A stretch of 64,000 nt of DNA from Planctomycetota bacterium. Lineage in GTDB: Bacteria; Planctomycetota; Planctomycetia; Pirellulales; Pirellulaceae. A model generated the notes under the pieces. That model saw only the letters and a program-made list of their open reading frames with translations, made no database searches and was not told where the DNA came from. The stretch covers positions 62,001-126,000 of the forward strand of contig JAPLNL010000119.1 in NCBI GenBank assembly GCA_026692905.1. The letters run 5' to 3'. Position numbers and translations under genes: made by a program. Of the stretch, positions 36,481 through 45,320 are shown in pieces (position 1 is the stretch's first letter; every line of letters begins with the position of its first letter).

Positions 36481-37941
36481 ATGGCAAATCACAACGCAAA
36501 GAATGAGCTAAAGGCTCGACTCCTCATCGCGGATGACGATCAATGGCTCTTGCAGTCCATGGCGGAATGGCTTTCCGGCGAAGGCTACGCGGTTCAAACA
36601 GCCAACAGCATCGAGCAAACAACCAAGATATTGGCCAAAGAGACCTTCGATTTGCTTTTGTGCGATGTTCGTTTCGACGATGGCGATGGAATTGCTTTGC
36701 TTCGAAAAGTTCAAAAACGTTTTCCTCAATTGCCGGTCCTTATGATGACTGGCTACGCTGGTCCGGATGCAGCCCGCGAGTCGATTGCCGCCGGCGCCTT
36801 CGAACTCTTGACGAAGCCTATTATCGATGACGAGCTTCAAACCGCCATCACACGGGCTCTGCAACAAAAGAACATGACCGAAGAGAACGAACGCCTTAAA
36901 GAAGCGCTCGATCGTCGATTTGGCCTTGAGAGTATCGTCAGTCATGATCTCAGAATGCTCAAGATTTTTGAGATGATCGATAACGTGGCCGATTCTCGAG
37001 CCTCGATTCTGATTACCGGCGAGAATGGTACCGGCAAAAGCATGATCGCTCGCGCTATCCATAAAAAATCGTCGCGACGCAAAGCGCCCTTTGTGGAAGT
37101 TGCTTGCGGAGCCCTCCCTGATACGTTGCTTGAAAGCGAATTATTTGGCCACATGGCTGGTGCCTTCACTGGCGCCACGCACAATAAAGTGGGCAAGTTT
37201 CAGCAATCGGATCGCGGGACGATTTTCCTAGACGAAATCGGGACTGCGAGCCAATCGCTACAAGTGAAGTTGCTGCGAGTTCTGCAGGAACTACAATTCG
37301 AACCTCTTGGTGGTACCGAGACGATTTCCGTCGACACACGGACGATTTTGGCAACGAATGAGAACCTCGATATCGCCGTTGCGGAAGGGCGCTTTCGGCA
37401 GGACTTGTTCTACCGCGTCAACGTGATCCATATCGAATTGCCATCGCTTCGCGAGCGGCCAGATGACATTCCGTTGCTCGCAGAACACTTTCTTCGAAGT
37501 GCGGCCAAGGAGTTCGGACGGGAAGTGGATCGTATCACCAACGACGCCATGAAAGCGATGCAGGCCCACCGCTGGCCCGGTAATATCCGAGAGCTTGAAA
37601 ACGTAATCCAACGCGCTGTTCTATTGACCAAGTCGCGAAGCATCGACAGCGAATCGTTGCCCAGGTCGATATTGGGTGGAGTGATAAATCCTTCCCAACC
37701 AAGCGTTCGTGAAGCAGAGACAAGGGCCTCAGTCCAATCGCCCCCAAGCCGAATCGCGACTGAAGTTCCTCAAACATTAAGCGAAGCCCTCGAAGCCCCT
37801 GAACGTCAGATCATTTTGAATGTTCTCAAATCCAACGATTGGAATCGAAACATAACGGCAGATCAGTTGGGTATCAACCGAACGACCCTTTATAAGAAAA
37901 TGAAGAAGCTCGGGATCGAGTCGTTGACACAATTGCAATAA
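36481..37941 (+). CDS. NtrC-family sigma-54-dependent response regulator
   Basis: A 486-residue regulator with three domains. The receiver (1-125) has the acidic residues D18-D20, phosphoacceptor Asp62 and Lys112. The AAA+ domain (about 150-390) has Walker A GENGTGKS at 180-187, the sigma-54 contact loop GAFTGA at 227-232, Walker B GTIFLDEIG and the arginine finger region FRQDLFYRVNV. The Fis-type helix-turn-helix at the end is ITADQLGINRTTLYKKMKKLGI. It should activate sigma-54 promoters after phosphorylation. No histidine kinase gene is next to it. The start ATG 36481 gives a normal N terminus; the open frame upstream to 36223 is not family-like. Confidence 0.93.
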   Translation: MANHNAKNELKARLLIADDDQWLLQSMAEWLSGEGYAVQTANSIEQTTKILAKETFDLLLCDVRFDDGDGIALLRKVQKRFPQLPVLMMTGYAGPDAARESIAAGAFELLTKPIIDDELQTAITRALQQKNMTEENERLKEALDRRFGLESIVSHDLRMLKIFEMIDNVADSRASILITGENGTGKSMIARAIHKKSSRRKAPFVEVACGALPDTLLESELFGHMAGAFTGATHNKVGKFQQSDRGTIFLDEIGTASQSLQVKLLRVLQELQFEPLGGTETISVDTRTILATNENLDIAVAEGRFRQDLFYRVNVIHIELPSLRERPDDIPLLAEHFLRSAAKEFGREVDRITNDAMKAMQAHRWPGNIRELENVIQRAVLLTKSRSIDSESLPRSILGGVINPSQPSVREAETRASVQSPPSRIATEVPQTLSEALEAPERQIILNVLKSNDWNRNITADQLGINRTTLYKKMKKLGIESLTQLQ

Positions 37942-38040
37942 CAAGCTCGATCGATTTGCCAGGGTGCTCGACATTCCCCGAAAACCGTGGCTAACGCCGA
38001 TTGTCACTGCCCATGACTTGTTCCCCTCGCCTCTTTTCGG

Positions 38041-38260
38041 CAAAGCTGTGAAGCAATTCAGGACGGTTGGGGCTTGCCCCTCCGTCCGCAGCTTTGGTGT
38101 TCTACATTCATGTCGCCTGCTTGCGTGCCTCCTTACTCGTCGCACCGCCTTTGGCGGTGCGACGAGTAAGGAGGCGTCATTTTGGTCACGCTACACATGA
38201 GAACACCAAAGCGGTGACCGGTCGGGACAAACCCGAACCGGACAAGACTTTTGCAGTGCT
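38041..38260. repeat. Large multi-arm palindromic element between convergent genes
   Basis: Begins with a family C-like end (CAAAGCTGTGAAGCA at 38041). Nested inverted arms follow: 38065-38079 with 38225-38239 (12 of 15), 38092-38103 with 38200-38211 (12 of 12, CTTTGGTGTTCT), and a central perfect 23-bp stem 38127-38149 / 38153-38175 with a TTT loop. There is no T run, so it is not a simple terminator. No gene is supported in 37942-38259. Confidence 0.85.
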
Positions 38261-39510
38261 TAACCCCTGATGTCATAGCACCAAACGTCCCCTTGATCGC
38301 GAACGTAAAGTTTACCGTTCGAAATCACAGGATGGGTCCATGGCTTGGCATTGCCATGTTCGCTGGTACCGGGCGGGGTTACGGTTCCCAATAATTTGAA
38401 ACCGCTGGCGGACGCTTCGATCATTGCTAACTGGTTTTTGAGGTTATGCAAATACAGTCGCCCATCTGCAAAACAAACCGAGGCTGAACCAATTCCACGA
38501 TCCTGCCACTTGATAGTCCCAGTCATGAAATCGACGCAAGCCATCGTTTCGCCGATCGAGCCATAGAGATTGCCGTCGATCAAAACGCTGCCGCCCATTC
38601 CTGCGGGCAGCGACTTCGCGAAGTAAAGTTCTTTAGGTTCGCTCTTTGCCCCAGTCACCTGCACGAGTCCACCACCGACACGACTTGCAGCGGAGTAGAC
38701 AAAGTTGCCGCTGGTGATCGGAGTTGCAATATTTGCCTGAGCATCCGATGTCTTGGTGTATCGCCAAAGCAATTCACCCGTACCGGCTTTAAGTCCGACG
38801 ATTCCTTTTCCAAGGTAAAGAACGTATTGTTTCACGCCGTCGATCGTAGCGATCACAGGCGACGAATAGCTTGCCGCATCGGCTTCGGTCAACGGCGACT
38901 TCCAAACGACTGAGCCGGTCGTTTTTTGCAATGCAACGACTGTTGCGGTTGCGCCACCTGGTGAGCAGATAAGCAGATCGCCATCGATTAGCGGAGACTC
39001 GGTATAAGCCCACATGCCAGCTACACCACCGAAGTCGCTACGCAAATTCTTGGCCCATTTCTTTTGTCCAGATTTGATATCGAGGCAAACAAGATCACCA
39101 TCGGACCCGAGCGCATAAACCGAATCTCCTACTACGGTTGGCGTAGCTCGCGTGCCGGGGTACTGAGGGCCTTGGTTCTTTCCGACTTTCCCGATCGGAG
39201 CCGACCAGACTTTATTGCCGGTGGCTGTTGAAAGGGCCATGACCTCTTCCTTTTCGTTTCCTCGATTGGAAATCACAAACAGCTGTTCACCAACCACCGA
39301 TGGAGTTGAATAGCCGTCGCCGATATCCTTGGCCTGCCATAGCAGTTTCGGCCCATTTTCTGGCCACGTTGCGAGCAACCCCTTTTCGGCCGACTTGCCA
39401 TCTCGCTGAGGGCCTCGCCATTGCCCCCAGTCGTCGGCATTTGCAACGCTTGACGCCAACGACAATGAAACAAAAGCTAGAGCAAAATGTTTTCCAATGT
39501 TCCACTTCAT
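38260..39510 (-). CDS. Secreted PQQ-like beta-propeller protein
   Basis: A 416-residue exported protein (signal peptide ending ASSVANA) with a beta-propeller made of repeats of the PQQ/BamB type: MALSTATGNKVWSAPIG, LVCLDIKSGQKKWAKNL, VVALQKTTGSVVWKSPL, IVGLKAGTGELLWRY, ACVDFMTGTIKWQDR. It opens with DWGQWRGPQRDGKS, the usual planctomycete variant. Such proteins are abundant in planctomycetes and their role is unknown; they lack an obvious dehydrogenase active site. ATG at 39510 has GGAGAG at 8 bases. Compare the paralogue at 55404. Confidence 0.85.
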   Translation of the reverse strand: MKWNIGKHFALAFVSLSLASSVANADDWGQWRGPQRDGKSAEKGLLATWPENGPKLLWQAKDIGDGYSTPSVVGEQLFVISNRGNEKEEVMALSTATGNKVWSAPIGKVGKNQGPQYPGTRATPTVVGDSVYALGSDGDLVCLDIKSGQKKWAKNLRSDFGGVAGMWAYTESPLIDGDLLICSPGGATATVVALQKTTGSVVWKSPLTEADAASYSSPVIATIDGVKQYVLYLGKGIVGLKAGTGELLWRYTKTSDAQANIATPITSGNFVYSAASRVGGGLVQVTGAKSEPKELYFAKSLPAGMGGSVLIDGNLYGSIGETMACVDFMTGTIKWQDRGIGSASVCFADGRLYLHNLKNQLAMIEASASGFKLLGTVTPPGTSEHGNAKPWTHPVISNGKLYVRDQGDVWCYDIRG

Positions 39511-39614
39511 GGCAGACTCTCCGAGTAGTTTTGTTAAGCGATGGGGTTGGTGCGGGAGAGATTATAGCAGTTTTGAGCTCATTGGTTACCGTCGCCACAT
39601 TCAGAAATAAAATG

Positions 39615-39880
39615 CAAGCGCCGTGAAACGCTACGCTGTTTCGCATTTTGTAGCGAAACTCGTCAAGAGTTTCGGTGGTTTACGCAATGCAGCCGAAAGT
39701 CTTGACGACTTTCGCTACAGAAAAGCCCAATTTACATTGAGCAGAATGCGAAACAGCGTTGCGTGAAACGGCGCCACCACAACGTGGCGCCGTTTCACGG
39801 CGCTTGTATCCATCGTACGTAGAGACCATGGGGCAAGCCCCATGGCTACAAAATGTCGCCGCTATCGCGGCTAAGAAACA
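39615..39880. repeat. Repeat family A, copy A3, interrupted by element C3
   Basis: Outer arms CAAGCGCCGTGAAACG (39615-39630) and CGTTTCACGGCGCTTG (39791-39806) form the first family A hairpin, split by C3. The second module (GAGACCATGGGGCAAGCCCC, then GTCGCCGCTATCGCGGCTAA) runs to 39880. A decayed family C-like core follows to about 39950. The rest of the 39511-40004 gap has no gene. Confidence 0.9.
39631..39761. mobile_element. Family C element C3 (MITE-like) with 9-bp target duplication
   Basis: A 131-bp element with 20-bp terminal inverted repeats (CTACGCTGTTTCGCATTTTG; 18 of 20 match) and the family C inner hairpin (GTAGCGAAACTCGTC ... GACGACTTTCGCTAC). It is flanked by the direct repeat CGTGAAACG (39622-39630 and 39762-39770). 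Copy A1 at 16447 shows the same hairpin arm without insertion. No coding capacity. Confidence 0.9.
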
Positions 39881-40004
39881 AGTCTATCTCCGTTGCGAAA
39901 GTTGTAAAACTTCCTGGATTTTGAGGCACTTCAGGAACTCTTACGAGATTCCACTGCTTGCTAATTCAACGCCATTTGGGCTAATCCCGACGGGTAGCCG
40001 CATA

Positions 40005-42644
40005 CTATGGCAACGACTTGATCTCAAATGCGTCATCGACAAAGTCGACGTGGATACTACCACCGTCATTGACTTCGTGTCGAAGCAGTTCTGTTGCGAT
40101 CTTGTTTTGCAGTCTTCTCTGTATCACTCGCTTCAACGGTCTCGCTCCGTAGACGGGATCGTACCCTTCGTTGCTGATCGCATCGATCGCACGTTCCGAA
40201 ATATTGAGACGGTAATGGCTTTCCGCCAATTGTTGTTCCAGCTTTTCAATTTGCAGAACGACAATCTTTCGAATCTGCTCTTTACGAAGCGGTTCGAAAA
40301 TGATCATCTCGTCGATGCGATTCAAAAACTCGGGTAGGAATTTGGTTTTGAGAGAATCTTGAACCGCTTGTTGCATCTCCTCTTCGCTTCCGCCTTCTTC
40401 GGCAACGCGTTGGATCATCTGGCTTCCGATGTTGCTCGTCATCACGACGATCGTATTGGTAAAGTCGACGGTTCGATTTTGACCGTCAGTTAGTCGGCCA
40501 TCGTCGAGCAGTTGCAAAAGGATATTGAAGACATCCGTGTGTGCCTTTTCGATTTCATCGAGCAAGATAACGCTGTATGGCCGTCGACGGACCGCTTCGG
40601 TTAACTGGCCACCTTCCTCATAGCCAACATAACCAGGAGGTGCCCCTACCAGACGGCTGACGGTGTGGCGTTCCATGAATTCGCTCATGTCGATACGAAC
40701 CATGGCCGTTTCGTCATCAAACATGACTTCGGCCAAAGCCTTGCAGAGTTCTGTTTTGCCCACTCCGGTTGGTCCGAGGAACAAGAATGAGCCGATCGGT
40801 CTGTTCGCATCCTGCAAGCCACTTCGGCTTCGTCGAACGGCGTTGCTGATCGCTTCAACTGCCTTATTTTGACCGATCACCCGTTGATGCAAACGCTCTT
40901 CCATTACCAAAAGCTTTGCGCGTTCGGTCTCGAGCATGCGGGTTACAGGAACGCCCGTCCAGGAGCTGACTACCATGGCGATTTCGTCGGCTGTAACTTC
41001 CGTTCGAAGCAAACGTCGTTTTTCCGTTTCTTTGGTTTCCTTTGTCTCTTGGACTTCTTCCTTTGCGATCTGCTCTCGGACTTTGCGCAGTTGTTGATCG
41101 AGTTCAAAAAGCTTTTGATAGTCTGCTTCGGAGACACCTGCGCCGGAAGACTGCTGCTCCTTGATGCGTGAATCTAGCTGGCGAAACTCCCCTTCGGTTT
41201 GTTCAAGCGAGCGACGGACCGAACCTACACCCGAAAAGCCAAGTTTTTCCGATTCCCATTGCTCGCGAAGGCTGGCGAGTTCCCTTCGAACCTTTTCCAT
41301 TTCTTGTTCTATTGCCTCCAGCGCATCGTCAGTGCTGGTATCCGATTCTTCATTTAGCTGACGCTGTGCAAGTTCCAGTTGTCGAAGTCGTCGTTGAAGC
41401 GTATCGATCTCGGTTGGTACGCTGTCACGTTCCATCGCGAGCCTAGCGGACGCTTCATCGATCAAGTCGATAGCTTTGTCTGGTAGAAAGCGGTCCGTAA
41501 TGTAGCGATGCGAGAGCTTTGCTGCCTCAACCAAGGCCGCGTCGCGAATCTTGACACCGTGGTGGGCCTCGTACTTTGCTTTCAGGCCTCGAAGGATAGT
41601 GATCGTATCTTCTACGCTAGGCTCACCGACGTAAACAGGTTGGAAGCGGCGTTCGAGCGCAGCGTCCTTTTCAATGTGCTTACGATACTCATCAAGAGTG
41701 GTCGCGCCGATGCAGCGAAGTTGGCCTCGAGCGAGTTCGGGCTTGAGCAAATTGGCAGCATCGCTCGATCCCTCCGCGGCTCCTGCACCGATCACGGTAT
41801 GGAGTTCATCGATGAAGAGAATGACATCGCCATCCGCATCCTTTACCTCACGCAAGACCGCCTTGAGCCGTTCTTCAAACTCGCCGCGAAACTTGGTGCC
41901 AGCGATCAGAGACCCCATATCCAAAGAGATGACGCGGCGATTTTTTAAGCTCTGCGGAACGTCCCCCTGCACGATTCGTTGGGCCAACCCTTCGGCGATA
42001 GCCGTCTTGCCTACGCCAGGCTCACCGATCAATACGGGGTTGTTCTTGGTGCGTCGCGAAAGTACTTGGATCACTCTTCGGATTTCATTGTCGCGACCAA
42101 TGACCGGGTCGAGCTTGTTCTTGCTGGCCAACGCGACCAAATCGATCCCGTATTTTTCCAACGCTTGAAATTTGCCCTCAGGATTTTGGTCTGTCACACG
42201 TGCGCTCCCACGCACACTTTGAAGCGCATTGAGAATATCGGGTTCGGAGACACCCAGGAGTTTCAACAGGCTGCTTGCCTTGTTTTCCGTCCGGCAAAGT
42301 CCAAGTAATAAATGTTCCGTGCTAACAAACTCATCCTTCATGGCTTCCGCCGCAGATGCCGCAGCCTCAAAAGATTTTTGCAACGTGGGGCCAACCGAAG
42401 CTTGACGACCTCCGGAACTTCGCGGCAATCGCTGCATTTCGCTTTCGCAAGAAGACCGGATTTTGTCGAGTGGAGCCCCCATTTTCTTGAGCAATGGGAC
42501 AACAACCCCCTCATTATCCTTCAGCAAGGCCGCGAGCAAGTGCAGCCCTTCGATTTCGGGATTTCCGGCCGCGGTAGCTAGCGATTGTGCCTCGACTACG
42601 GCTTCTTGGCCCTTGATCGTCAGTTTATCCATGCGAAAAGTCAT
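40005..42644 (-). CDS. clpB: ATP-dependent disaggregase ClpB
   Basis: Hsp100 chaperone that with DnaK dissolves protein aggregates. The 879 residues show the Clp N domain (1-145, [17 protein letters not shown]), AAA-1 with Walker A GEPGVGKT at 207-214 and FIDELHT, the ClpB-specific coiled-coil middle domain (about 410-520) and AAA-2 with [26 protein letters not shown] and [13 protein letters not shown] at 42644 has GGAGAAG upstream; the much longer open frame to 42953 only reads repeat B4 and is rejected. No CIRCE-like element was seen upstream. Divergent from the DUF4159 gene. Confidence 0.96.
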   Translation of the reverse strand: MTFRMDKLTIKGQEAVVEAQSLATAAGNPEIEGLHLLAALLKDNEGVVVPLLKKMGAPLDKIRSSCESEMQRLPRSSGGRQASVGPTLQKSFEAAASAAEAMKDEFVSTEHLLLGLCRTENKASSLLKLLGVSEPDILNALQSVRGSARVTDQNPEGKFQALEKYGIDLVALASKNKLDPVIGRDNEIRRVIQVLSRRTKNNPVLIGEPGVGKTAIAEGLAQRIVQGDVPQSLKNRRVISLDMGSLIAGTKFRGEFEERLKAVLREVKDADGDVILFIDELHTVIGAGAAEGSSDAANLLKPELARGQLRCIGATTLDEYRKHIEKDAALERRFQPVYVGEPSVEDTITILRGLKAKYEAHHGVKIRDAALVEAAKLSHRYITDRFLPDKAIDLIDEASARLAMERDSVPTEIDTLQRRLRQLELAQRQLNEESDTSTDDALEAIEQEMEKVRRELASLREQWESEKLGFSGVGSVRRSLEQTEGEFRQLDSRIKEQQSSGAGVSEADYQKLFELDQQLRKVREQIAKEEVQETKETKETEKRRLLRTEVTADEIAMVVSSWTGVPVTRMLETERAKLLVMEERLHQRVIGQNKAVEAISNAVRRSRSGLQDANRPIGSFLFLGPTGVGKTELCKALAEVMFDDETAMVRIDMSEFMERHTVSRLVGAPPGYVGYEEGGQLTEAVRRRPYSVILLDEIEKAHTDVFNILLQLLDDGRLTDGQNRTVDFTNTIVVMTSNIGSQMIQRVAEEGGSEEEMQQAVQDSLKTKFLPEFLNRIDEMIIFEPLRKEQIRKIVVLQIEKLEQQLAESHYRLNISERAIDAISNEGYDPVYGARPLKRVIQRRLQNKIATELLRHEVNDGGSIHVDFVDDAFEIKSLP

Positions 42645-42814
42645 CGTTCTTCTCCGTGATTGGCAGTGGGGATTACGAAAATCCGTTGAATGCAAATCGT
42701 GCGCCGAAAACCACTGCACTGGAAACGACCGAGCTTTACCCCGGCTTAACCCCAAAATCAAAACGGGTAACTTCAAAGCCTGATCGAGTGACTCTACCAA
42801 GTCCAGTTCAGACC

Positions 42815-42930
42815 TTAGGGAGGGCGAGGCTCCTGCCGAGCCAGCGGTGAAAAGGTTCGGCAGGAGCCTCACCCTCCCCAGCCATGATTTGCTTAGGTAA
42901 ACTCCAAGAAAAAATGTTTGGAGCGATGGC
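42815..42930. repeat. Family B, diverged copy B4
   Basis: Inner hairpin GGGAGGGCGAGGCTCCTGCC ... GGCAGGAGCCTCACCCTCCC, then CTTAGGTAAACT and a decayed right end AAAATGTTTGGAGCGATGG. It matches B2 in the same orientation. The left terminal repeat is not recognisable. The rest of the 42645-43038 gap between the divergent clpB and DUF4159 genes shows no gene. Confidence 0.8.
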
Positions 42931-43038
42931 CTCGCGCTACCATTGGAACCCATGGCACGTAAGTTTCAGCCTGTCGCTCGTCTTAATGCTACAATAATCG
43001 CCCAATCAAAATTGATTTTCGAAACAGGTTACTATCGC

Positions 43039-43815
43039 ATGATAAATCTCAACCGAGCACTTGCTCTCTTGCTTTGGCTTGCCCTAGTGGTCTCGATGAC
43101 AACGTCATCGTTTGGAGATGATTCGGTAAAAAACGATTTTGCGAAATTCGATTCGGCAAAAACGAATAAGTCCGACAAAGCCTCCAAACCCAACGGAGCC
43201 ATTGCGGACCCGGCATTGGTGGGTGGTGAATCGAGTTCCGTGATCAAGGTCGCGAACTTGGTGTACGCAGGGACGAAAACCAGCGAATGCTTTTCCGATC
43301 ACTTCCTAAGGCGAGCCGAAGAGGCCTCCTCGCTCAGTACCAGCCGCCGACTTCATAGTGTCAAACTCGCGAGCGACGAAGTCTACAATTTTCCGATGAT
43401 TATCATGAATGGCGAAGGGGAGTTTACGTTGCTCGCGCAGGAGCGAGACAATCTTCGCCGCTTCATTCAACGCGGAGGTTTCTTACTGGCCTCGGCGGGG
43501 TGCTCCTCCAAAGAATGGAACCAATCCTTTCGCCGCGAAATGGCCATGGTGTTTCCCGAGCAATCCCTAAAGACAATCGGTTTGGAGCATCTCGTTTTCC
43601 ATACGGTCTACGATATTGCAGGCCTGAATGCCAAGCATGGTACGCCAAAACAACTTGAGGGACTTCATTTCGGAACTCGCCTTGGTGTGCTCTACTCGCA
43701 AGATGGACTCAACGATACGTCCAATACGCAAGGTTGCTGTTGCTGCGGTGGCAACGAAATCACCAATGCAGAGCAGATCAACGTCAACGTCCTCATCTAT
43801 AGCTTGCTTCAATGA
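43039..43815 (+). CDS. DUF4159-domain exported protein
   Basis: A 258-residue protein with a signal peptide (NRALALLLWLALVVSMTTSSFG). The DUF4159 pattern is seen in FPMIIMNGEGEFTLLAQERDNLRRFIQRGGFLLASAGCSS and the C-terminal NVNVLIYSLLQ. A run of four cysteines (GCCCCGGNEI) near the end could bind metal or carry disulfides. It overlaps the start of the cytochrome gene by four bases (ATGA), so the two are translationally coupled and probably work together at the membrane. Function unknown. Confidence 0.8.
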   Translation: MINLNRALALLLWLALVVSMTTSSFGDDSVKNDFAKFDSAKTNKSDKASKPNGAIADPALVGGESSSVIKVANLVYAGTKTSECFSDHFLRRAEEASSLSTSRRLHSVKLASDEVYNFPMIIMNGEGEFTLLAQERDNLRRFIQRGGFLLASAGCSSKEWNQSFRREMAMVFPEQSLKTIGLEHLVFHTVYDIAGLNAKHGTPKQLEGLHFGTRLGVLYSQDGLNDTSNTQGCCCCGGNEITNAEQINVNVLIYSLLQ

Positions 43816-45143
43816 AGTACCTTGCCTGGCGGGAAATTGCGATCGCTTGCGCTTTCTGCGTTGGTATGTTGGGCTGCAGTCCAACTCAACCGTCCAGTCT
43901 CCATATTGTCGTTAGCGGCGACACGGCAGGTTGGATCACTCCGTGCGGTTGCACAGCCAATCAATCAGGTGGACTAGAACGTCGCGCATCGCTCCTGAAA
44001 TCGATTGGACCTTCGGATCGTATTGTTTATCTGGACGTCGGCGGATCAGCAGCAGGCAAATCCGCTTATCAGCAGGTCAAGCTGACATCGATTCTTCTCG
44101 GCGATCAACTGATGGGGCTTGAGCTGCACAACATGGGTGCACCCGAAACGCAACTAGCGCCTGAAACCCTGTTTCAAATTGCGAAGGAAACGAAAACGCA
44201 ATGGCTCTCCGCAAACCTCCAGGCAGCAAACGCGAACAGTTTATTGCCCGAGGCATTGACTGCGTATCGCATCATCAAAAGAGCCGGCATTCGTATTTTG
44301 GTAACGAGTGTCGTTGACCCAAACCTAGTCAAGAACTCTTTGTGGAAAACTCGCGAAGCATCATTAAGTGTGCTGCAAGTGCTCCAAAAAGAAAAGGCGG
44401 ATATCAAAATCGTTTTGGCTTACATGGACGAACCAGGATTGCGAGCCTTGGCCGAATCGCTACCCGAAGTCGACTTCATTGTCGGCGGTCCAACAGGTCA
44501 GTCGCTTTCACCATTCCGAGTTGGACCGGTGGAGATACTGTCGGCTACCAACAAAGGGAAGTTTATTACGAGGATCGAATTGCAAAAGCAGGACAAAGCT
44601 TGGAAGGCGGTCAAGAGTGGTGCTTTGGAAGTGACGAGCACATTGCCGCTCGAACCTGCTCAATCCAAGAATCTTGAAATGTATCTTAGCACACTAGGCA
44701 AGCTCGATTTTTCAGCAGATGAAACGGGACTTGTGGCAAGCCAGCTAGCCAAGAGCGCCAATCAATCCGACTACCGTATTGCAGGTTCCGATTCTTGCGC
44801 ACAATGTCACAATCAGGACGATCAGTCTTGGCATGCTTCCAAGCACTCGCAAGCTTGGCAAACTCTAATCGACAAAAGATCCCACGTAGATCCCACATGC
44901 CAAGTGTGCCACACAACGGGGTATGGGCTAGGCGGCGGCTTTGTTCAAATTGCAAAATCGATGCCGAGGGTGAATGTGGGTTGTGAAAGCTGCCATGGCC
45001 CTTCGCAAGCCCACGTACTGAACCCAAAGACAAAAACGACGTATTTGTCGCGCGAGCAATGCGTTCGATGCCATGACCATGAAAACAGTCCCGAGTTTGA
45101 ATACGGCAAATACTGGGCGAAGATTGCTCACGGGGCGAAGTAA
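43812..45143 (+). CDS. Lipoprotein fusing a 5'-nucleotidase-like domain to a tetrahaem c554-like cytochrome
   Basis: A 443-residue lipoprotein with lipobox GMLGC. The first part (30-290) begins VSGDTAGWITPCGCTANQSGGLERRASLL, the pattern of 5'-nucleotidase/metallophosphatase-like domains with a CGC motif, and includes VDFIVGGPTGQ. The last 120 residues have four CxxCH haem sites (CAQCH, CQVCH, CESCH, CVRCH) and further histidines such as SWHASKHSQAW, as in cytochrome c554-type proteins. It is probably a periplasmic electron carrier tethered to a membrane. The metal ligands of a true phosphatase are not clearly present. Coupled to DUF4159 by a four-base overlap. Confidence 0.88.
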   Translation: MKYLAWREIAIACAFCVGMLGCSPTQPSSLHIVVSGDTAGWITPCGCTANQSGGLERRASLLKSIGPSDRIVYLDVGGSAAGKSAYQQVKLTSILLGDQLMGLELHNMGAPETQLAPETLFQIAKETKTQWLSANLQAANANSLLPEALTAYRIIKRAGIRILVTSVVDPNLVKNSLWKTREASLSVLQVLQKEKADIKIVLAYMDEPGLRALAESLPEVDFIVGGPTGQSLSPFRVGPVEILSATNKGKFITRIELQKQDKAWKAVKSGALEVTSTLPLEPAQSKNLEMYLSTLGKLDFSADETGLVASQLAKSANQSDYRIAGSDSCAQCHNQDDQSWHASKHSQAWQTLIDKRSHVDPTCQVCHTTGYGLGGGFVQIAKSMPRVNVGCESCHGPSQAHVLNPKTKTTYLSREQCVRCHDHENSPEFEYGKYWAKIAHGAK

Positions 45144-45230
45144 TAAGCAGCAGGCTGATAAGTCTCCCGGATTCACACGCAACAGTTAACGCGAATCCCC
45201 CTCCCGAATGTCACTTAACGCTCCATTCGA

Positions 45231-45255
45231 CCTCCCCCAGCTTTGCTGGGAGAGG
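45231..45255. other. Hairpin between convergent genes
   Basis: CCTCCCCCAGC-TTT-GCTGGGAGAGG. It lies between the cytochrome gene and the S9 peptidase gene, which converge. A bidirectional transcription barrier is possible; there is no T run. Confidence 0.5.
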
Positions 45256-45320
45256 TGACTCGGCTTATGCAGTTCGGTTCAGCGAAGTCGGCTAAACCCT
45301 CCTTCAGGCGGAAACTAAGA

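Noticed and set aside
38127-38175. Perfect 23-bp hairpin as a Rho-independent terminator
   Set aside because: No T run on either strand and it is part of a larger palindromic element.
42645-42953. N-terminal extension of ClpB by 103 residues
   Set aside because: Reads repeat B4; the ClpB start at 42644 has a good ribosome binding site.
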